From contig URVA01000103.1 in assembly GCA_900551155.1 (NCBI GenBank), forward strand, positions 1 through 5,027: a stretch of DNA of 5,027 bases, written 5' to 3'. Shown here piece after piece: positions 4,362-5,027 of the stretch. How positions within the stretch are numbered: the first letter of the stretch is position 1; each line of letters starts with the position of its first letter. A program made the translations under genes and the position numbers. The notes beneath the pieces are model-generated. The model saw only the letters and a list, made by a program, of their open reading frames with translations. It ran no database searches and was not told the origin of the DNA. Source of the stretch: an uncultured Eggerthella sp. (GTDB lineage: Bacteria > Actinomycetota > Coriobacteriia > Coriobacteriales > Eggerthellaceae).

Positions 4362-5027
4362 TTACTTTGCAATACGTGCCTTTAGAATCTTTTCGTCTTC
4401 TTTGTTCCTGGGCGTTTTGTCAATCTCAAGATCATCAACAGTCAAAGGCATATCTACACCTGTCCAAAGCTTAAACTGCTTTGCGCCCTGATAGAACAGC
4501 ATCGAAAGACCATTAGTGTACTGACAGCCTGCTTCATCTGCCAGTTCGAGAAGCCTAGACTTCGCAGGGCTATAAATTGCGTCCTGTACCGCAAGTCCCT
4601 TATGGAAGAACGACACATCAGGAACAACCGACTGACCTTCAAGATCGCCCATACCAACATTGGTGGTATTGCCCAGCATCTGCGCATCAGCCATTTCTGC
4701 TTTGAGCAAATCCTTATCATTCAAATCGCACAGTTTAGCCTTACAGGAAGTTCTTTCATTAATCATCTTCACTACTTCTTGTGCATGAGGCCAAGACTTG
4801 CCGTTAGCGCGATTAAATACCGAAATTTCGCCTAGATCGTATTCCATAGCAGCAGTAAGAGCCACCGAAGAGCCAGCGCCACCTAATCCAAGAAGTACGA
4901 GTTTATTGCCCGCAATTTGAACACCCATTTCTTCAAAGGTGTGAAGGAATCCGTAGCCATCAGTGTTGTAACCCTTGATTTTGCCATCATTGACAACAAG
5001 GGTATTAACCGAGCCGATCATTTCTGC
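4362..5027 (-). CDS. aroE: Shikimate dehydrogenase, AroE/YdiB family, C-terminal part (cut by window edge)
   Basis: This enzyme reduces 3-dehydroshikimate to shikimate with NADPH in aromatic amino-acid and chorismate synthesis. The 221 visible residues (numbered from the edge) begin in AEMIGSVNTL (1-10), just past the N-terminal substrate domain. NTDGYGF (21-27) is the substrate-side signature. GLGGAGSSVA (47-56) is the Rossmann dinucleotide loop, and VFNRAN (70-75) follows the second strand, where an Asn-Arg is typical of NADP binding. NTTNVGMG (120-127) and NGLSMLFYQGAKQFKLWTG (172-190) close the active site. The long insert after the NR motif, the AQEVVKMINERTSCKAKLCDL segment and the LWTGVDMPL ending look closer to YdiB-type quinate/shikimate dehydrogenases than to E. 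coli AroE, so quinate or NAD use cannot be excluded. About 75-85 N-terminal residues should lie beyond the right edge. A charged extension (about 201-221) follows the last core helix. The strong terminator at 4291-4337 lies downstream. Confidence 0.92.
   Translation of the reverse strand, partial: AEMIGSVNTLVVNDGKIKGYNTDGYGFLHTFEEMGVQIAGNKLVLLGLGGAGSSVALTAAMEYDLGEISVFNRANGKSWPHAQEVVKMINERTSCKAKLCDLNDKDLLKAEMADAQMLGNTTNVGMGDLEGQSVVPDVSFFHKGLAVQDAIYSPAKSRLLELADEAGCQYTNGLSMLFYQGAKQFKLWTGVDMPLTVDDLEIDKTPRNKEDEKILKARIAK

Overview
The window carries five protein-coding genes, two of them cut by the window edges, and about 370 bp of gene-free DNA between the first two. No mobile element, CRISPR array, tRNA or rRNA was seen. 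Base composition looks moderate (not computed). The LeuC subtype, the YdiB-like shikimate dehydrogenase and the membrane-anchored J-protein suggest a gut-type Gram-positive, perhaps a lower-GC member of Coriobacteriia (Actinomycetota). This is an inference from protein style only, and Clostridia remain possible.

Layout. Positions 1-818 (minus) hold the N-terminal two thirds of leuC (3-isopropylmalate dehydratase large subunit, leucine biosynthesis). Positions 819-1185 are a divergent intergenic region with a 14-bp tandem repeat, a 7-bp inverted repeat and weak promoter candidates for both directions. Positions 1186-2529 (plus) encode a multi-spanning membrane protein of the LPG-synthase-TM/UPF0104 family with an unusual Ser/Asp-rich C-terminal tail. 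After 71 bp, 2601-3179 (plus) encodes a small nitroreductase-family flavoprotein, closed by a clear UUCG-loop terminator at 3189-3214. Positions 3258-4253 (plus) encode a J-domain protein with a Gly/Ser/Phe-rich linker containing six [DN]PF motifs and a hydrophobic C-terminal membrane domain. A strong inverted-repeat terminator at 4291-4337 separates it from the convergent gene at 4362-5027 (minus), the C-terminal part of a shikimate dehydrogenase of the AroE/YdiB family.

The genes do not form an obvious single pathway. LeuC and AroE are housekeeping amino-acid biosynthesis enzymes on the minus strand. The three plus-strand genes look like separate or loosely linked units: a membrane protein, a flavoprotein and a J-protein. 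I found no convincing new multi-gene system.

The most striking signal is a perfect 23-bp inverted repeat at positions 1-23 and 54-76, flush with the window edge. It replaces the expected LeuC sequence after codon 265 and looks like a snap-back (fold-back) chimera or assembly-end artefact rather than biology. The first 23 bases should not be trusted as genomic sequence.
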